DNA of 64,000 nucleotides from Bin87 sp965220095 (GCA_965220095.1 OZ244805.1:2170001-2234000), one strand, 5' to 3'. Numbered from the stretch's first letter, positions 25,363 to 34,845 are shown. Program-made: numbers and translations. Notes: generated by a model from the sequence alone, not told the origin.

Positions 25363-26351
25363 AGATCAGCGGTGCGGCAGGAATAGCCCCACTCGTTGTC
25401 GTACCAGCCCATCACCTTCACCATGCTGTCATCCAGCACTATTGTGCTCAACGCGTCAAAAATGCAGCTGTGAGTGTTGCCCCGAATGTCGGAGCTGACG
25501 ATGGGGTCTTCCGTATATTCCAGGATGCCCTTCATGGGCCCGTCAGCGGCAGCCCTGAAGGCGGCGTTAACTGCTTCCTTGCTGACCGATTGTTTCAGAT
25601 CGGCCACAAAATCCGTTACGGACCCAATCGATGTGGGGATGCGGTAAGCAATACCGTGCAGCTTGCCCTCCAACTCCGGCAGCACGACTCCCACCGACCG
25701 GGCCGCGCCGGTGCTGGTGGGGATAATGTTCTGCGCCGCCGCGCGCGCCCGGCGCAAATCCCGATGATTGCGGTCCAGAATGCTCTGGTCGTTGGTGTAA
25801 GCGTGAATGGTCGACATCAGCCCCCGCTCCACACCGAACGCGTCGTGCAATACCTTGACCATCGGCGCGAAGCAGTTGGTGGTGCAGGACGCGTTGGAGA
25901 TGACGCGGTGCGCTCCCCCGTCGTACACTTCATCGTTCACCCCCAGCACGATGGTGGCGTCAGCGCCGCGGGCCGGAGCCGAGATGATGACCTTATCGGC
26001 GCCACCGCTCTCGATATGGGCAACGGCCTTGGCCGCGTCGGTGAAGCGCCCGGTGCATTCCACCACGATGTCAACGTCCATTTCCGACCAGGGAATGTTG
26101 GCCGGTTCAGACTCCTGGAACATTCGGATGGTTTTGCCGTCGATAACCAGATCCCCGTTGTTGACGGCCACCGTGCCGGCGTATGGGCCGTAGGTACTGT
26201 CGTATTTGAACAGATGAGCAGCGGTTTCCGTTTCTCCTCGACCATTGACCGCGACCAGGTCAAGCCGATTATGGTAGGCGGGAGACAGGGCGGCCCGAGC
26301 CACCAATCGACCGATGCGGCCAAATCCGTTAATCCCAATGCGCGTTACCAT
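25332..26351 (-). CDS. gap: Type I glyceraldehyde-3-phosphate dehydrogenase
   Basis: The full-length 339-residue enzyme has GINGFGRIGRL at the N-terminus, the catalytic SNASCTTNC (Cys156), the His-bearing STIHAYTNDQ and the C-terminal WYDNEWGYSCR. It interconverts glyceraldehyde-3-phosphate and 1,3-bisphosphoglycerate in glycolysis. The NAD-selecting Asp of the usual VAINDLTD is absent (VAVNGRGE here), and the usual DLPH is DRNH, which suggests NADP use or dual specificity. A ribosome site GGGAGGG precedes the ATG. It is followed by the GT39-YYY gene and lies 160 bp from eno. Confidence 0.96.
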   Translation of the reverse strand: MVTRIGINGFGRIGRLVARAALSPAYHNRLDLVAVNGRGETETAAHLFKYDSTYGPYAGTVAVNNGDLVIDGKTIRMFQESEPANIPWSEMDVDIVVECTGRFTDAAKAVAHIESGGADKVIISAPARGADATIVLGVNDEVYDGGAHRVISNASCTTNCFAPMVKVLHDAFGVERGLMSTIHAYTNDQSILDRNHRDLRRARAAAQNIIPTSTGAARSVGVVLPELEGKLHGIAYRIPTSIGSVTDFVADLKQSVSKEAVNAAFRAAADGPMKGILEYTEDPIVSSDIRGNTHSCIFDALSTIVLDDSMVKVMGWYDNEWGYSCRTADLCCVVGGQGG

Positions 26352-26462
26352 ACCGGTGTGCCCTCCCGTCAGTAGTGTTTGTTGTGACAGGCGAAACGGC
26401 GCGATTTACGCACTGCCCCAGCGCCGGGTCAATCCATCAAATTCACACCCCCGGCGACGGCG

Positions 26463-26468
26463 ATTATA
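26463..26468 (-). promoter_or_regulatory. -10 box of a probable gap promoter
   Basis: The - strand reads GATGA-TATAAT-CGCC about 112 bp upstream of the gap start. The -10 is perfect, but no good -35 is present at the usual spacing. Confidence 0.4.
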
Positions 26469-26511
26469 TCATCCAGCAGGCTTGCGTGGGCACAATTCGT
26501 TAACTTCGGCG

Positions 26512-27819
26512 TTACACCGCCGCCCCTAATCGCCCGTACACCGACCTGCCGGAGTAGTGGGCATTTGCGCCTAACTCAGCCTCAATCCGCAACAGTCGGT
26601 TGTATTTGGCAACGCGCTCCGACCGGGCCGGCGCTCCGGTTTTAATCTGGCCCACGTCCCAGGCCACCGCCAGGTCGGCGATGGTGGTGTCTTCCGTCTC
26701 TCCGGAACGGTGGCTCATCACCGCCGTCCAGCCGGCCTCACGGGCCATGGACAACGCCTCTGCGGTCTCCGACAGTGTGCCAATCTGGTTGGGCTTCAGC
26801 AGGATGGAATTGGCGGCGCGGGAGTCAATGCCCCGGCGCAGGCGGGCAATGTTGGTTACCAGCAGGTCATCCCCCACCAACTGCACCTCGGAACCCAACC
26901 GCCGCGTCAGCGTTGCCCAGCCATCCCAGTCATCCTCGAACAATCCGTCCTCAATGCTGATGATCGGATATTCGCTGCACCAGCGGGCGTACAAATCCAC
27001 CAGCTGCTCAGCGGTCAGCGAGGTGCCTTCCCGTTCCAGATCATACTGAGCTGTCCCTGAATTCCACAGTTCGGATGCGGCAACGTCCAGCGCAATGTAC
27101 ACCTGCTTGCCGGGAGTGTACCCGGCGGTATCAATCGCCTGCAGCACCACCTCGACGGCATCCCGGTTGGACGGCAGGGTCGGCGCAAACCCACCTTCGT
27201 CGCCAACGTTCAGGTTGTGCCCCCCGGCGCGCAGTATGGATTTGAGCGACTGGTAAATCTCCACGCCGGCGCGCAGTGCATCGGAGAATCGGTCGAACCC
27301 GGCCGGAGCAACCATAAACTCCTGCACGTCGGCGGAGTTTGAGGCGTGGCGTCCGCCATTGAGAATGTTCAGCAGAGGCACCGGCAGGGAAACGCGGTCT
27401 CCGTTGGACAGATGCCGCCACAACGAGCCGTTAGACGCAGAAACCGCCGCTGCTCGCGCCGTTGCCATCGATACGGCGAGCACGGCATTGGCGCCCAGGC
27501 CGCTCTTGTCGCTGGTGCCGTCGAGCCCCTGCAACTGCGTGTCCACCGCAGACTGGTCAAATGGGGATGCGCCGACCAGGGCGGGGGCGATGCGGGCGTT
27601 GACGTTGGCGACGGCATTCAGCGTCCCGCCGCCGCCAAATCGGGCCGAGTCTCCGTCGCGCAGTTCCAACGCTTCATAGCTGCCGGTGCTCGCTCCGGAT
27701 GGCACCAGCGCCAGGCCGATGCTGCCGTCGCTCAGCGCAACTTCGGCCTCTACGGTTGGGTTGCCGCGCGAATCCAGGGCTTCTCGCCCGATTATTGATG
27801 CGATGGTTGCGGTGGGCAT
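26512..27819 (-). CDS. eno: Enolase
   Basis: The full-length 435-residue enolase converts 2-phosphoglycerate to phosphoenolpyruvate. Signature segments are GREALDSRGNPTVEAEV at the N-terminus, GGRHASNSADVQEFMVAP, VGDEGGFAP, the Mg-binding SIEDGL and VGDDLLVTN, and the active-site LLKPNQIGTLSET and SHRSGETEDTTIAD. It acts in the cytoplasm and may join the RNA degradosome. Its ATG overlaps the stop of the upstream LOG-like gene by one base (TGATG), indicating coupling. With gap it forms a glycolytic cluster. Confidence 0.97.
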   Translation of the reverse strand: MPTATIASIIGREALDSRGNPTVEAEVALSDGSIGLALVPSGASTGSYEALELRDGDSARFGGGGTLNAVANVNARIAPALVGASPFDQSAVDTQLQGLDGTSDKSGLGANAVLAVSMATARAAAVSASNGSLWRHLSNGDRVSLPVPLLNILNGGRHASNSADVQEFMVAPAGFDRFSDALRAGVEIYQSLKSILRAGGHNLNVGDEGGFAPTLPSNRDAVEVVLQAIDTAGYTPGKQVYIALDVAASELWNSGTAQYDLEREGTSLTAEQLVDLYARWCSEYPIISIEDGLFEDDWDGWATLTRRLGSEVQLVGDDLLVTNIARLRRGIDSRAANSILLKPNQIGTLSETAEALSMAREAGWTAVMSHRSGETEDTTIADLAVAWDVGQIKTGAPARSERVAKYNRLLRIEAELGANAHYSGRSVYGRLGAAV

Positions 27820-28349
27820 CAGGCACCTCTCGTTATCGGTTCGGAGAATGCCACGGTGCCGGTGTCCACAGTACGGGCCTCAGCGGCGGCAATCGCCTTG
27901 TTTACGGCGTCCGCTGGGTCGTCGGCCAGGATGTAGCCGTCGCCGACGGGCTGGCCGTCACCGCGCACTGTCAGCGGCCAACTGCTCAACGATACGACCG
28001 GGATACCGTAGCTAAGGGCGTAGGCAATCTCGGAGAGGGTTCCAAAAGCGCCACCCACCGCGATGACCGAGCGGCCGGTGCTGACCACCGCCACGTTCCG
28101 GGCATATCCCATATTGGTGGCAATCGGGATGTCAACGAAAGCGTTGGCTGTATCCGGGGAGCCACCGGGCAGGATGCCAATGGTGGCGCCGCCCTCTGAC
28201 TTCGCGCCCTTGCACACCGCTTCCATCACACCGGTCAAGCCACCGCACACCACTGGAACCCCCCGCCGTCCCAATTCCCGGCCCACCTCTTCGGCCAAAG
28301 CATAAATATGCGGCGGCGGGTCAAAGTTGCCAATCACGGCGATTATCAT
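27819..28349 (-). CDS. TIGR00725/LOG-like nucleotide-binding family protein
   Basis: The 176-residue Rossmann-like protein has VCGGLTGVMEAVCKGAK and the GGAFGTLSEIAYAL segment, matching the TIGR00725 branch of the lysine-decarboxylase-like/LOG superfamily. The true LOG motif PGGxGTxxE is modified to VGGAFGTLSE, so cytokinin-type phosphoribohydrolase activity is possible but unproven. It overlaps eno by one base and is probably translated with it. Confidence 0.8.
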   Translation of the reverse strand: MIIAVIGNFDPPPHIYALAEEVGRELGRRGVPVVCGGLTGVMEAVCKGAKSEGGATIGILPGGSPDTANAFVDIPIATNMGYARNVAVVSTGRSVIAVGGAFGTLSEIAYALSYGIPVVSLSSWPLTVRGDGQPVGDGYILADDPADAVNKAIAAAEARTVDTGTVAFSEPITRGA

Positions 28350-28399
28350 CGCTGTCCTCCTCTAAATCGGGATGTGTACGCTCGTATCGTCCCTCTGGA

Positions 28400-29941
28400 T
28401 TACCCCAACGGCAGAATGGCCGAGCTGGCAATCTCAATAAGCGCCAGCAGGGGAGCCGGATAAACTCCCAGCCAGGTAACCACCAGCACCCCTACACCCA
28501 TAGTAGCCGTCAGCAGTACCGAGGGGCGTTGCAGAGGCGGCGGTGGCGGTGGTTCCGCATGGCCGTGGTCGTCGTCCCCCGCGTCTGTTTCACCGCCGGC
28601 ATCGTTATCGACGCGCGCCGGCTCGATGTACATTTGGCGCAGCACCTGCAGGTAGTAATACAAAGACACCAGGCTGCTGAATACGGCAACCCCCGCCAGC
28701 CACAGGAACCCGCCGTCAGCCACCGCCGCAAACAGGTAGAACTTGGCGGTAAACCCGGCGAATATCGGCAACCCGGCCAGCGAGAACAGGCCGATGGCAA
28801 TGACGGCAGCCACGAAGGGTTGCCGGTCGGCCAGCCCGCCCAGGTCGGCGATGTCATCCTTGCCCTCGCGGTTGTAGTAAGCTGTAATTCCCGCGAACAC
28901 CACCAGGTTCGTTACAGCGTACACCACCAGATAGAAAATCACGGCTTTGGCCGCCAGCGCGAAATCGCTGCCCAATACCGCCACACCGGCCAGTGCATAG
29001 CCAACGTGTGCGATGCTGCTGTAGGCCATCAGGCGTTTCAGATTGCTTTGCGCCAGCGCCACCAGGTTGCCCAACACCATGGTCAGCGCGGCCAGTATCG
29101 CGATTACCAGCTGCCATTCGCCCCACCGGTCGGTTGCCGGCGTCACCGCTTCGGCAAACAGGCGCAAGGTCAGCGCAAAGGCCGCCGCTTTGGAACCGAT
29201 GGCGAGATAAGCCGTAACCGGCAACGGCGCTCCCTCGTAGGTATCCGGCGCCCACATATGGAAAGGAACCGCCGATAGCTTGAACCCCAACCCCACCACC
29301 AGCAACGCCACGCCAATCCAGAGCACCGGGTTGACCGTCTCCGGGGATGCCAGTTCGATAGCGATGTCGGCGAAATATGTGGTGCCCAGCGCGGCGTAAA
29401 CGTTGCTCAATCCGTACAGCATCACCGCCGATGACAGCGCACCGATGATGATGTACTTGATGCCCGCCTCGTTGGAACGCGCCTCCCGCAACCCATAGGC
29501 CACCAGCACGTAGAGGCTGAACGACAGCAGTTCCAGCGAGATGTAGGCAGTCAGCAGTTCCCGGGACATCGCCATCAGGTTCATGCCCAGGATGGAAAAC
29601 AGCAGCAGGCCGTAAAACTCGCCGCGATGCTGCAACCGGTCCCGACCGTACTCAACCGACAGGGCGATGATGGCAATTCCAATGCCCAGGAAAAATATCT
29701 TGAAAAACAGACCGAACCCGTCCACCACCATCAACCCGCCGTACAGCTCTGCGGTGCGTCCGGGCAGCATAAATAGCGAAATGACAATGACGGCCACCAG
29801 CCCAACCGCCGACAGCCCGGCCAGCCACTCCTTGCTGCGTTCCGGCAGGAACAGGTCTACGGTGAACACCAGGAATGCCAGCGCCGTCAGCACGAACTCC
29901 GGCGTCAACAGCAGCAGATTGGTGGTCAGTCCAGTTGCCAT
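28400..29941 (-). CDS. nuoN: NADH-quinone oxidoreductase subunit N
   Basis: The 513-residue polytopic protein belongs to the proton-pumping antiporter-like family. NuoN features include LELLSFSLYVLVAYG, KYIIIGALSSAVMLYGLS, KLSAVPFHMWAPDTYEGAP and LKRLMAYSSIAHVGYAL, with pump-site charges conserved (Glu in SLELLS, Lys in FKLSAVPFH, Lys in LKRLMAYSS). A His/Pro/acidic insert lies near the C-terminus (DDDHGHAEPPPPPPLQR). It is the last gene of the nuo operon, 12 bp after nuoM. Confidence 0.95.
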   Translation of the reverse strand: MATGLTTNLLLLTPEFVLTALAFLVFTVDLFLPERSKEWLAGLSAVGLVAVIVISLFMLPGRTAELYGGLMVVDGFGLFFKIFFLGIGIAIIALSVEYGRDRLQHRGEFYGLLLFSILGMNLMAMSRELLTAYISLELLSFSLYVLVAYGLREARSNEAGIKYIIIGALSSAVMLYGLSNVYAALGTTYFADIAIELASPETVNPVLWIGVALLVVGLGFKLSAVPFHMWAPDTYEGAPLPVTAYLAIGSKAAAFALTLRLFAEAVTPATDRWGEWQLVIAILAALTMVLGNLVALAQSNLKRLMAYSSIAHVGYALAGVAVLGSDFALAAKAVIFYLVVYAVTNLVVFAGITAYYNREGKDDIADLGGLADRQPFVAAVIAIGLFSLAGLPIFAGFTAKFYLFAAVADGGFLWLAGVAVFSSLVSLYYYLQVLRQMYIEPARVDNDAGGETDAGDDDHGHAEPPPPPPLQRPSVLLTATMGVGVLVVTWLGVYPAPLLALIEIASSAILPLG

Positions 29942-29953
29942 CAGCCCAGCATC

Positions 29954-31468
29954 CTAAAACGCCGCCAGCGCGCCTTCGACGCCGGTATTGATGACGCGCA
30001 GCAGAGGGGACGGCCAAATGCCCACCGCAATCAGGATCAGGACGAACGCCGCGCCTACTCCTTTCTCCACCGTGCTGGCATCGGTAAGATTCGACCACTG
30101 CGGGTCGGCCTCGCCGAAGAAGGAGCGGGCCAGCAGCCTCAGGATGTACACCGCGGTGATTGCCGCCCCGATGACTCCCAGCACCGCCAGCGGCCAGTAG
30201 GTGCGAAACGCTCCCGTAAACACCATGAACTCGGCGATGAACCCGCTCATGCCCGGCAGCCCCAGCGACGCCAGGCCGGCCGCTGCAAACAGGAACGTGG
30301 TTACGCCCATGCGCTTGATCAGGCCGTTCAGAATCATGGAATCCCGAATGTGGGCACGCTCGTAGATGGCGCCCACCATGGCGAACATCAGGGCCGTCAT
30401 TATGCCGTGGGAGAACATCTGCAACACCGCCCCGGCCAGTCCCACCGGGTGCAGCGTCGCAATGCCCATCAGCACATAGCCCATATGACTCACGCTGGAG
30501 TAGCCGATGACATACTTCAGGTCGGTCTGCGACATCGCGGAGATTGCGCCGTAGATTACGTTCACGGTGCCCAGCCCAATGAGTACCGGCATCCAGACTT
30601 CCGCTCCCTCCGGGGTTAGCGCCATGCCCACCTGTATGATGCCGAACGCCCCCAGCTTCATCAGTACGCCGGCGTGCAGCATACTGACTCCCGTGGGCGC
30701 CGCCACGTGGCCGTCGGGCGACCAGGTGTGGAAGGGCCACAAACCGGCCAGCACGCCGAACCCGACGGCGAACATCGGGAACACCCACAACTGCATGGAG
30801 CGGGAAAAGGCGCCGGCCTGTTGCAGCTGCACCAATTCGTCGATATTGAAGGTGGGTGAGCCGGCCTGGGACGAGGCAACATAGGCGGCCAGTATGCCAA
30901 TCCAGATCAGCACGCTACCGCCCACCAGCACCAGCATCAGCTTCATGGCGCCGTACTCTTTCGTCCTCAGGAACGATATGAAATCGGTGCTGCTGCCCCA
31001 AACCCCCACCAGCAGATACATCGGCAGTACCGCCAGTTCGTAGAAGAAGAACAGGAAGAACAGGTCGCGCACGATGAAGACGCCGTAAACTCCGGCGCCC
31101 AATGCCAACAGCAGAACGAAGAAGTCACGAGTGCGCCGCACAATCGTCTGGCTGATCAGCACAGCGCCCATCAATACGATGCCATTCAGCAACACCAGCG
31201 GCGCGCCGATGCCATTCAACCCAAAGTCCAGGCTGATGTTGATGGGCTGACCAATCCAGGCGTATTCCCGCGCGAACTGGACGCCGCCCATGCCGTAGTC
31301 ATATCGGATGAAGATAGCGATGGATAACGCCAGCGAGATTACTGCGATGAAAATGGCGAACTGCCAGGCGTCGCGGGGACGGTCTTTGGGCAGAAACATT
31401 GCCAGCACTGCGCCGGCCAACGGCACGAGCACCAGCAACAGGAGTGATACCTGATCGAAGTTAACCAT
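29954..31468 (-). CDS. nuoM: NADH-quinone oxidoreductase subunit M
   Basis: The 504-residue antiporter-like membrane subunit shows FFFYELAVLPMYLLVGVWG, with the NuoM pump-site Glu, and LWPFHTWSPDGHVAAPTGVSM, LKYVIGYSSVSHMGYVLMG and LPGMSGFIAEFMVF. It forms one of the proton channels of complex I in the plasma membrane. It lies between nuoL (24 bp upstream) and nuoN (12 bp downstream). Confidence 0.96.
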   Translation of the reverse strand: MVNFDQVSLLLLVLVPLAGAVLAMFLPKDRPRDAWQFAIFIAVISLALSIAIFIRYDYGMGGVQFAREYAWIGQPINISLDFGLNGIGAPLVLLNGIVLMGAVLISQTIVRRTRDFFVLLLALGAGVYGVFIVRDLFFLFFFYELAVLPMYLLVGVWGSSTDFISFLRTKEYGAMKLMLVLVGGSVLIWIGILAAYVASSQAGSPTFNIDELVQLQQAGAFSRSMQLWVFPMFAVGFGVLAGLWPFHTWSPDGHVAAPTGVSMLHAGVLMKLGAFGIIQVGMALTPEGAEVWMPVLIGLGTVNVIYGAISAMSQTDLKYVIGYSSVSHMGYVLMGIATLHPVGLAGAVLQMFSHGIMTALMFAMVGAIYERAHIRDSMILNGLIKRMGVTTFLFAAAGLASLGLPGMSGFIAEFMVFTGAFRTYWPLAVLGVIGAAITAVYILRLLARSFFGEADPQWSNLTDASTVEKGVGAAFVLILIAVGIWPSPLLRVINTGVEGALAAF

Positions 31469-31492
31469 GTCCGATACGCATCAATCCGCCGG

Positions 31493-33430
31493 CTACGCCG
31501 ACCGCAACCACCAGAACACGGCCAAGCCGACCACGCCCAGCGCCACCGCCAGCGCGTAGACCGACACATGCCCCGTTACGTGCAACCGCAGCGCAAACCC
31601 AGCCTTGCGAACCACGTGCCCCGGCCCGTTGACGCCCAAATCGTTGACACCGGCGCGGTCGAAAGTCGCCAGCTTTGACGACACTACCAACACCACCCGG
31701 TCGATCACCCATTGGTAGGTTTCGTCGACGTAATACCGGTTCTCCACCACCCGCAGCACCGGGCGCAGCCTGGTTCGCCACGATTCAATCGATACGGAAC
31801 GGCGCGCGTACACCAGCCAGGCGGCCAGGAACGCTCCCACCGTCAGGATGATGGACAGCGCTGCCAGCAGGATATTGAAATGGAACCCCTCGGCATGGCC
31901 GTAGAAAACGAAACTGCCAAACCCGCCAAACTCCCCCGGCCAGTCGAAAGCAATCCAGCCGAACCCGATGGCCAGCACGGCCAGCGCCGACATCACACCG
32001 ACCATCAGCAGGGGCGATTCGTGGGCGTGGGCGCTGTCCTCACCCTCCGGCCCGAAGAACACGACGAACATTGCCCGCGCCATGTACAGGGCGCTCAGGC
32101 CCGCGGTCAGCAGCGTCAGGACGATGAACCCGATGGGAAGGTTGCCGGCCACCGCCAGCAGAATTTCGTCCTTGCTCCAGAAACCGGCCAGCACCGGTAT
32201 TCCGCCCAGCGAAAGCGCGCCAATGGAGAACACCACCGCCGTCAACGGCATCGCGCGCCGCAAGCCTCCAACCCGGCGAATGTCAACGTCGCCGTGGGCG
32301 CCCACCCCGTGCATCACGCTGCCGGCGCCTAAAAAGAGCAACGCCTTGGCGAAGCCGTGGGCCATCAGGTGGAACACTGCCGCCGTCCAGCCCAACGCTC
32401 CCAGCGACAGCATCATCAGGCCCAGATGCGAAATGGTTGAGTACGCCAGAATCCGCTTCAGGTCGGTGGATACCAGGGCGATGGTTGCCGCGCCCAGGGC
32501 CGTAATCAGTCCAATGATGGCAATAACCAGCAATGCTTCGGGAGACGCCGCGAAAATTGGATACGCGCGGGCCACCAGATACACGCCGGCAATAACCATC
32601 GTGGCGGCGTGGATTAGCGCGCTCACCGGGGTGGGGCCTTCCATAGCGTCGGGCAGCCAGACGTGGAAGGGAAACTGCGCGGACTTGCCCATCGCGCCCA
32701 GCAGCAACAGAATCGCCGCCGCCGTGGTAACCCCGCTGCTCAGCGCGCCGGACTGCGCCGCTTCGAACGCCTCGGACATACTGAAACTGCCCACGTTGAC
32801 CCACAACAGCAGGATGCCCACCAGCAGCCCAACGTCGCCGATGCGCGTTACCACAAAGGCTTTCTTGGCCGCTTCCCGCGGCCCCGGATTCTCGAACCAG
32901 AACCCGATGAGCAGGTACGAACACAGACCCACCAGCTCCCACGCAATGTACAGCAGGAGGAAATTGTCGGCCAGCGCCAGCGTCAGCATGGCCGCCACAA
33001 ACAGGGCCTGCCAGGCAAAATACCAGCCGAAACGGGCGTCGCCCTTCATGTATTCCAGCGAATACAGCTGAACGCCGAGCGCCACAAATGTAATCAGACC
33101 CAGCAACACCACGGTCAGCGGGTCAATCAGGATTCCCCAGTCCAGGTGGATCGCCTGGTCCACCGACTCCAGCGCGCCGGGGATGCCGGCCTCAAACCAG
33201 GTGGTGCTGAAATGACAGGTCAGCGCGCCGGTAATCGAGTTGATGGCGCAGGCGGAGTCGGCTTCGCTGGCTCCCAGGAATCCCGCGAGCACCACCACCC
33301 AAATGACGAACCCGCCACCGATTGCCAGGATCGCCACCGGCGCACCCCGCATCGGCAGCCAGCGCTGAAACAAAATAATCAGCGGACACGCCACGAAGGA
33401 CAGTACGGGTATGAGGAACGCGAGGGTCAT
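31493..33430 (-). CDS. nuoL: NADH-quinone oxidoreductase subunit L
   Basis: The 645-residue distal antiporter-like subunit contains LLYIAWELVGLCSYLLIGFW, AQFPFHVWLPDAMEGPTPVS, LKRILAYSTISHLGLM and GGIPVLAGFWSKDEIL. The C-terminal extension includes the lateral helix region and a last membrane segment. Length is typical. It couples quinone reduction to proton translocation. It lies 38 bp downstream of nuoK. Confidence 0.96.
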   Translation of the reverse strand: MTLAFLIPVLSFVACPLIILFQRWLPMRGAPVAILAIGGGFVIWVVVLAGFLGASEADSACAINSITGALTCHFSTTWFEAGIPGALESVDQAIHLDWGILIDPLTVVLLGLITFVALGVQLYSLEYMKGDARFGWYFAWQALFVAAMLTLALADNFLLLYIAWELVGLCSYLLIGFWFENPGPREAAKKAFVVTRIGDVGLLVGILLLWVNVGSFSMSEAFEAAQSGALSSGVTTAAAILLLLGAMGKSAQFPFHVWLPDAMEGPTPVSALIHAATMVIAGVYLVARAYPIFAASPEALLVIAIIGLITALGAATIALVSTDLKRILAYSTISHLGLMMLSLGALGWTAAVFHLMAHGFAKALLFLGAGSVMHGVGAHGDVDIRRVGGLRRAMPLTAVVFSIGALSLGGIPVLAGFWSKDEILLAVAGNLPIGFIVLTLLTAGLSALYMARAMFVVFFGPEGEDSAHAHESPLLMVGVMSALAVLAIGFGWIAFDWPGEFGGFGSFVFYGHAEGFHFNILLAALSIILTVGAFLAAWLVYARRSVSIESWRTRLRPVLRVVENRYYVDETYQWVIDRVVLVVSSKLATFDRAGVNDLGVNGPGHVVRKAGFALRLHVTGHVSVYALAVALGVVGLAVFWWLRSA

Positions 33431-33468
33431 TGTTTCAGTATCATTGTTATGGTTATCGGCTTGGGTTG

Positions 33469-33789
33469 TTATCCCTTCAGCAGGTTGATTTCGTCCATGT
33501 TTACGGTGCCTCGATTCCGGTACATCCGCAATATGATGGCGAACGCCAGACCCACCTCGGCCGCCGCCACGGTAATCACGAAGATGGCGATGATCTGCCC
33601 GTCGAAAGCCTCAAACCGCCCGGTGCCGTTCAGATACGATGCGGCTGCAATCAGGTTGATATTCACCGCGTTCAGCATCAACTCGATGGAGAGGACAATC
33701 AGCACGGCGCTGCGTCGGGCCAGCACGCCGTACAAACCAATCCCGAACAGACTGGCGCCCAACAGTTGAAAGTACAGCAACGGCACCAT
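33469..33789 (-). CDS. nuoK: NADH-quinone oxidoreductase subunit K
   Basis: The start is set at the ATG at 33789, giving 106 residues that begin MVPLLYFQLLGASLFGIGLYG, the normal NuoK N-terminus. An upstream in-frame start would add 14 unrelated residues overlapping nuoJ. Three membrane helices are evident, with the conserved buried Glu in LSIELMLNAVNINL and a second acidic residue in VTVAAAEVGLAFAI. It begins 7 bp after the nuoJ stop. Confidence 0.95.
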   Translation of the reverse strand: MVPLLYFQLLGASLFGIGLYGVLARRSAVLIVLSIELMLNAVNINLIAAASYLNGTGRFEAFDGQIIAIFVITVAAAEVGLAFAIILRMYRNRGTVNMDEINLLKG

Positions 33790-33796
33790 GATTGGA

Positions 33797-34318
33797 CTAC
33801 CGTTCGTCGTCCTGCGCGCTGTCACCGCCAACTGTTGTCGATGCCTGTGTCCGGGCGATGATGATGGCTCCGATCAACGCCACCAGCAGCACCAGGGAAG
33901 CTATCTCGAAGGGCAGGGCCCATTTGGTGAAGAGCGACGCCGCCAGCCCGGTGAACGCCGGAGCCTGCGGTTGCGAATCCAGTGGCGGCGCCAGCCAGAA
34001 CGCTGCTCCCAACACCGCCGCCACCGCGACCGCCACCAGCAGCGCCAGTGGCCATTGCCGGTTGTCGCTGATGTGCGGATACTCCGATGAGCGGGTCAGC
34101 ATCACGGCAAACAGCACCACGATGGTGATGGCGCCACCGTAAATCAGCACCTGCACCAACGCCAGAAACTCAGCCAAAAGCAGCAGATACACTCCGGCCG
34201 CGCCGAGCAGCGAAAGCAACAGGAATAGCGCCGCATGAACCACGTTGCGCGTTACCACCACCCCGATGGCGCCGCCCAGCGTGAACACCGTTACCAGAAT
34301 GAACAGGGCCGCGTACAT
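33797..34318 (-). CDS. nuoJ: NADH-quinone oxidoreductase subunit J
   Basis: The start is placed at the ATG at 34318 (MYAALFILVTVFTLGGAIG), giving 173 residues. The frame stays open upstream, but that part is not membrane-like. Characteristic segments are NVVHAALFLLLSLLGAAGVYLLL, FLALVQVLIYGGAITIVVLF and a hydrophobic C-terminal helix. It forms part of the membrane arm next to NuoK. It is separated from nuoI by the zinc-knuckle gene and a 158-bp spacer. Confidence 0.94.
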   Translation of the reverse strand: MYAALFILVTVFTLGGAIGVVVTRNVVHAALFLLLSLLGAAGVYLLLLAEFLALVQVLIYGGAITIVVLFAVMLTRSSEYPHISDNRQWPLALLVAVAVAAVLGAAFWLAPPLDSQPQAPAFTGLAASLFTKWALPFEIASLVLLVALIGAIIIARTQASTTVGGDSAQDDER

Positions 34319-34378
34319 GGCTAAAAGCCAGCCTTGCCGATGGGACAATCGCGCCGGCCCGACACGGAGACAAAGTAG

Positions 34379-34399
34379 GAGCCGCCCGGTCGGCGGCTC
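34379..34399 (-). terminator. Hairpin between the zinc-knuckle gene and nuoJ
   Basis: GAGCCGCC and GGCGGCTC form an 8-bp stem with a 5-nt loop in the 158-bp spacer. On the - strand it is followed by CTACTTTGTC, which is only weakly T-rich. It could be a partial terminator or a processing site that lowers nuoJ-N expression relative to upstream genes. Confidence 0.35.
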
Positions 34400-34476
34400 A
34401 AATAGTTTGGATTTGGCTCCAGCGACGGCATGGCGTAATAGGCGAATGGCCGGGCTTGGCTGTTGCCGCGCGGCTA

Positions 34477-34830
34477 CTAAATAGACTTCAAAAGAGTACA
34501 GGTGGCGCACTCACAGTCCGTCTTGTGTTGGCGTACTGGCTCGGCCACCGATTGCGAGCGTCCCTTCGCCTTGCCCGAGCCGCCGGATTTACCGCGCTTC
34601 TTGCCCTTGCCGATTTTGCCGGCTTTGGCCGCCTTGCCGGCCAGCTTCCCCACCAGCCCGCCCACGTTGCGAACGGGGTTGGACGCATCGCGTCCCTGGA
34701 TCCGCTTCTGCGCGCACTCTACGCACGTGCAGTATTGCGGATGCTGGGGCGACAGGTTGCGAAAGCGTTCGTCTTCTCTGGGCAAGGTATCCCTCGGTTG
34801 CGTTGATGCCAGCGGTTGCGTTGATGCCAA
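34477..34830 (-). CDS. Lys/Gly-rich protein with two CxCxxC knuckles
   Basis: The 117-residue frame carries two matching cysteine clusters, YCTCVEC near residue 34 and DCECATC near 105, each CxCxxC. They flank a basic stretch dominated by Lys, Gly, Ala and Ser (KLAGKAAKAGKIGKGKKRGK). The pair could form one zinc site, and the basic linker could bind nucleic acid or membrane lipid. I recognise no family. The start is uncertain: TTG 34830 opens the frame after a short ASTQP direct repeat, and no ATG occurs inside. It lies 15 bp after nuoI within the nuo operon. Confidence 0.55.
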   Translation of the reverse strand: MASTQPLASTQPRDTLPREDERFRNLSPQHPQYCTCVECAQKRIQGRDASNPVRNVGGLVGKLAGKAAKAGKIGKGKKRGKSGGSGKAKGRSQSVAEPVRQHKTDCECATCTLLKSI

Positions 34831-34845
34831 GCGTCGACTGGCGCG

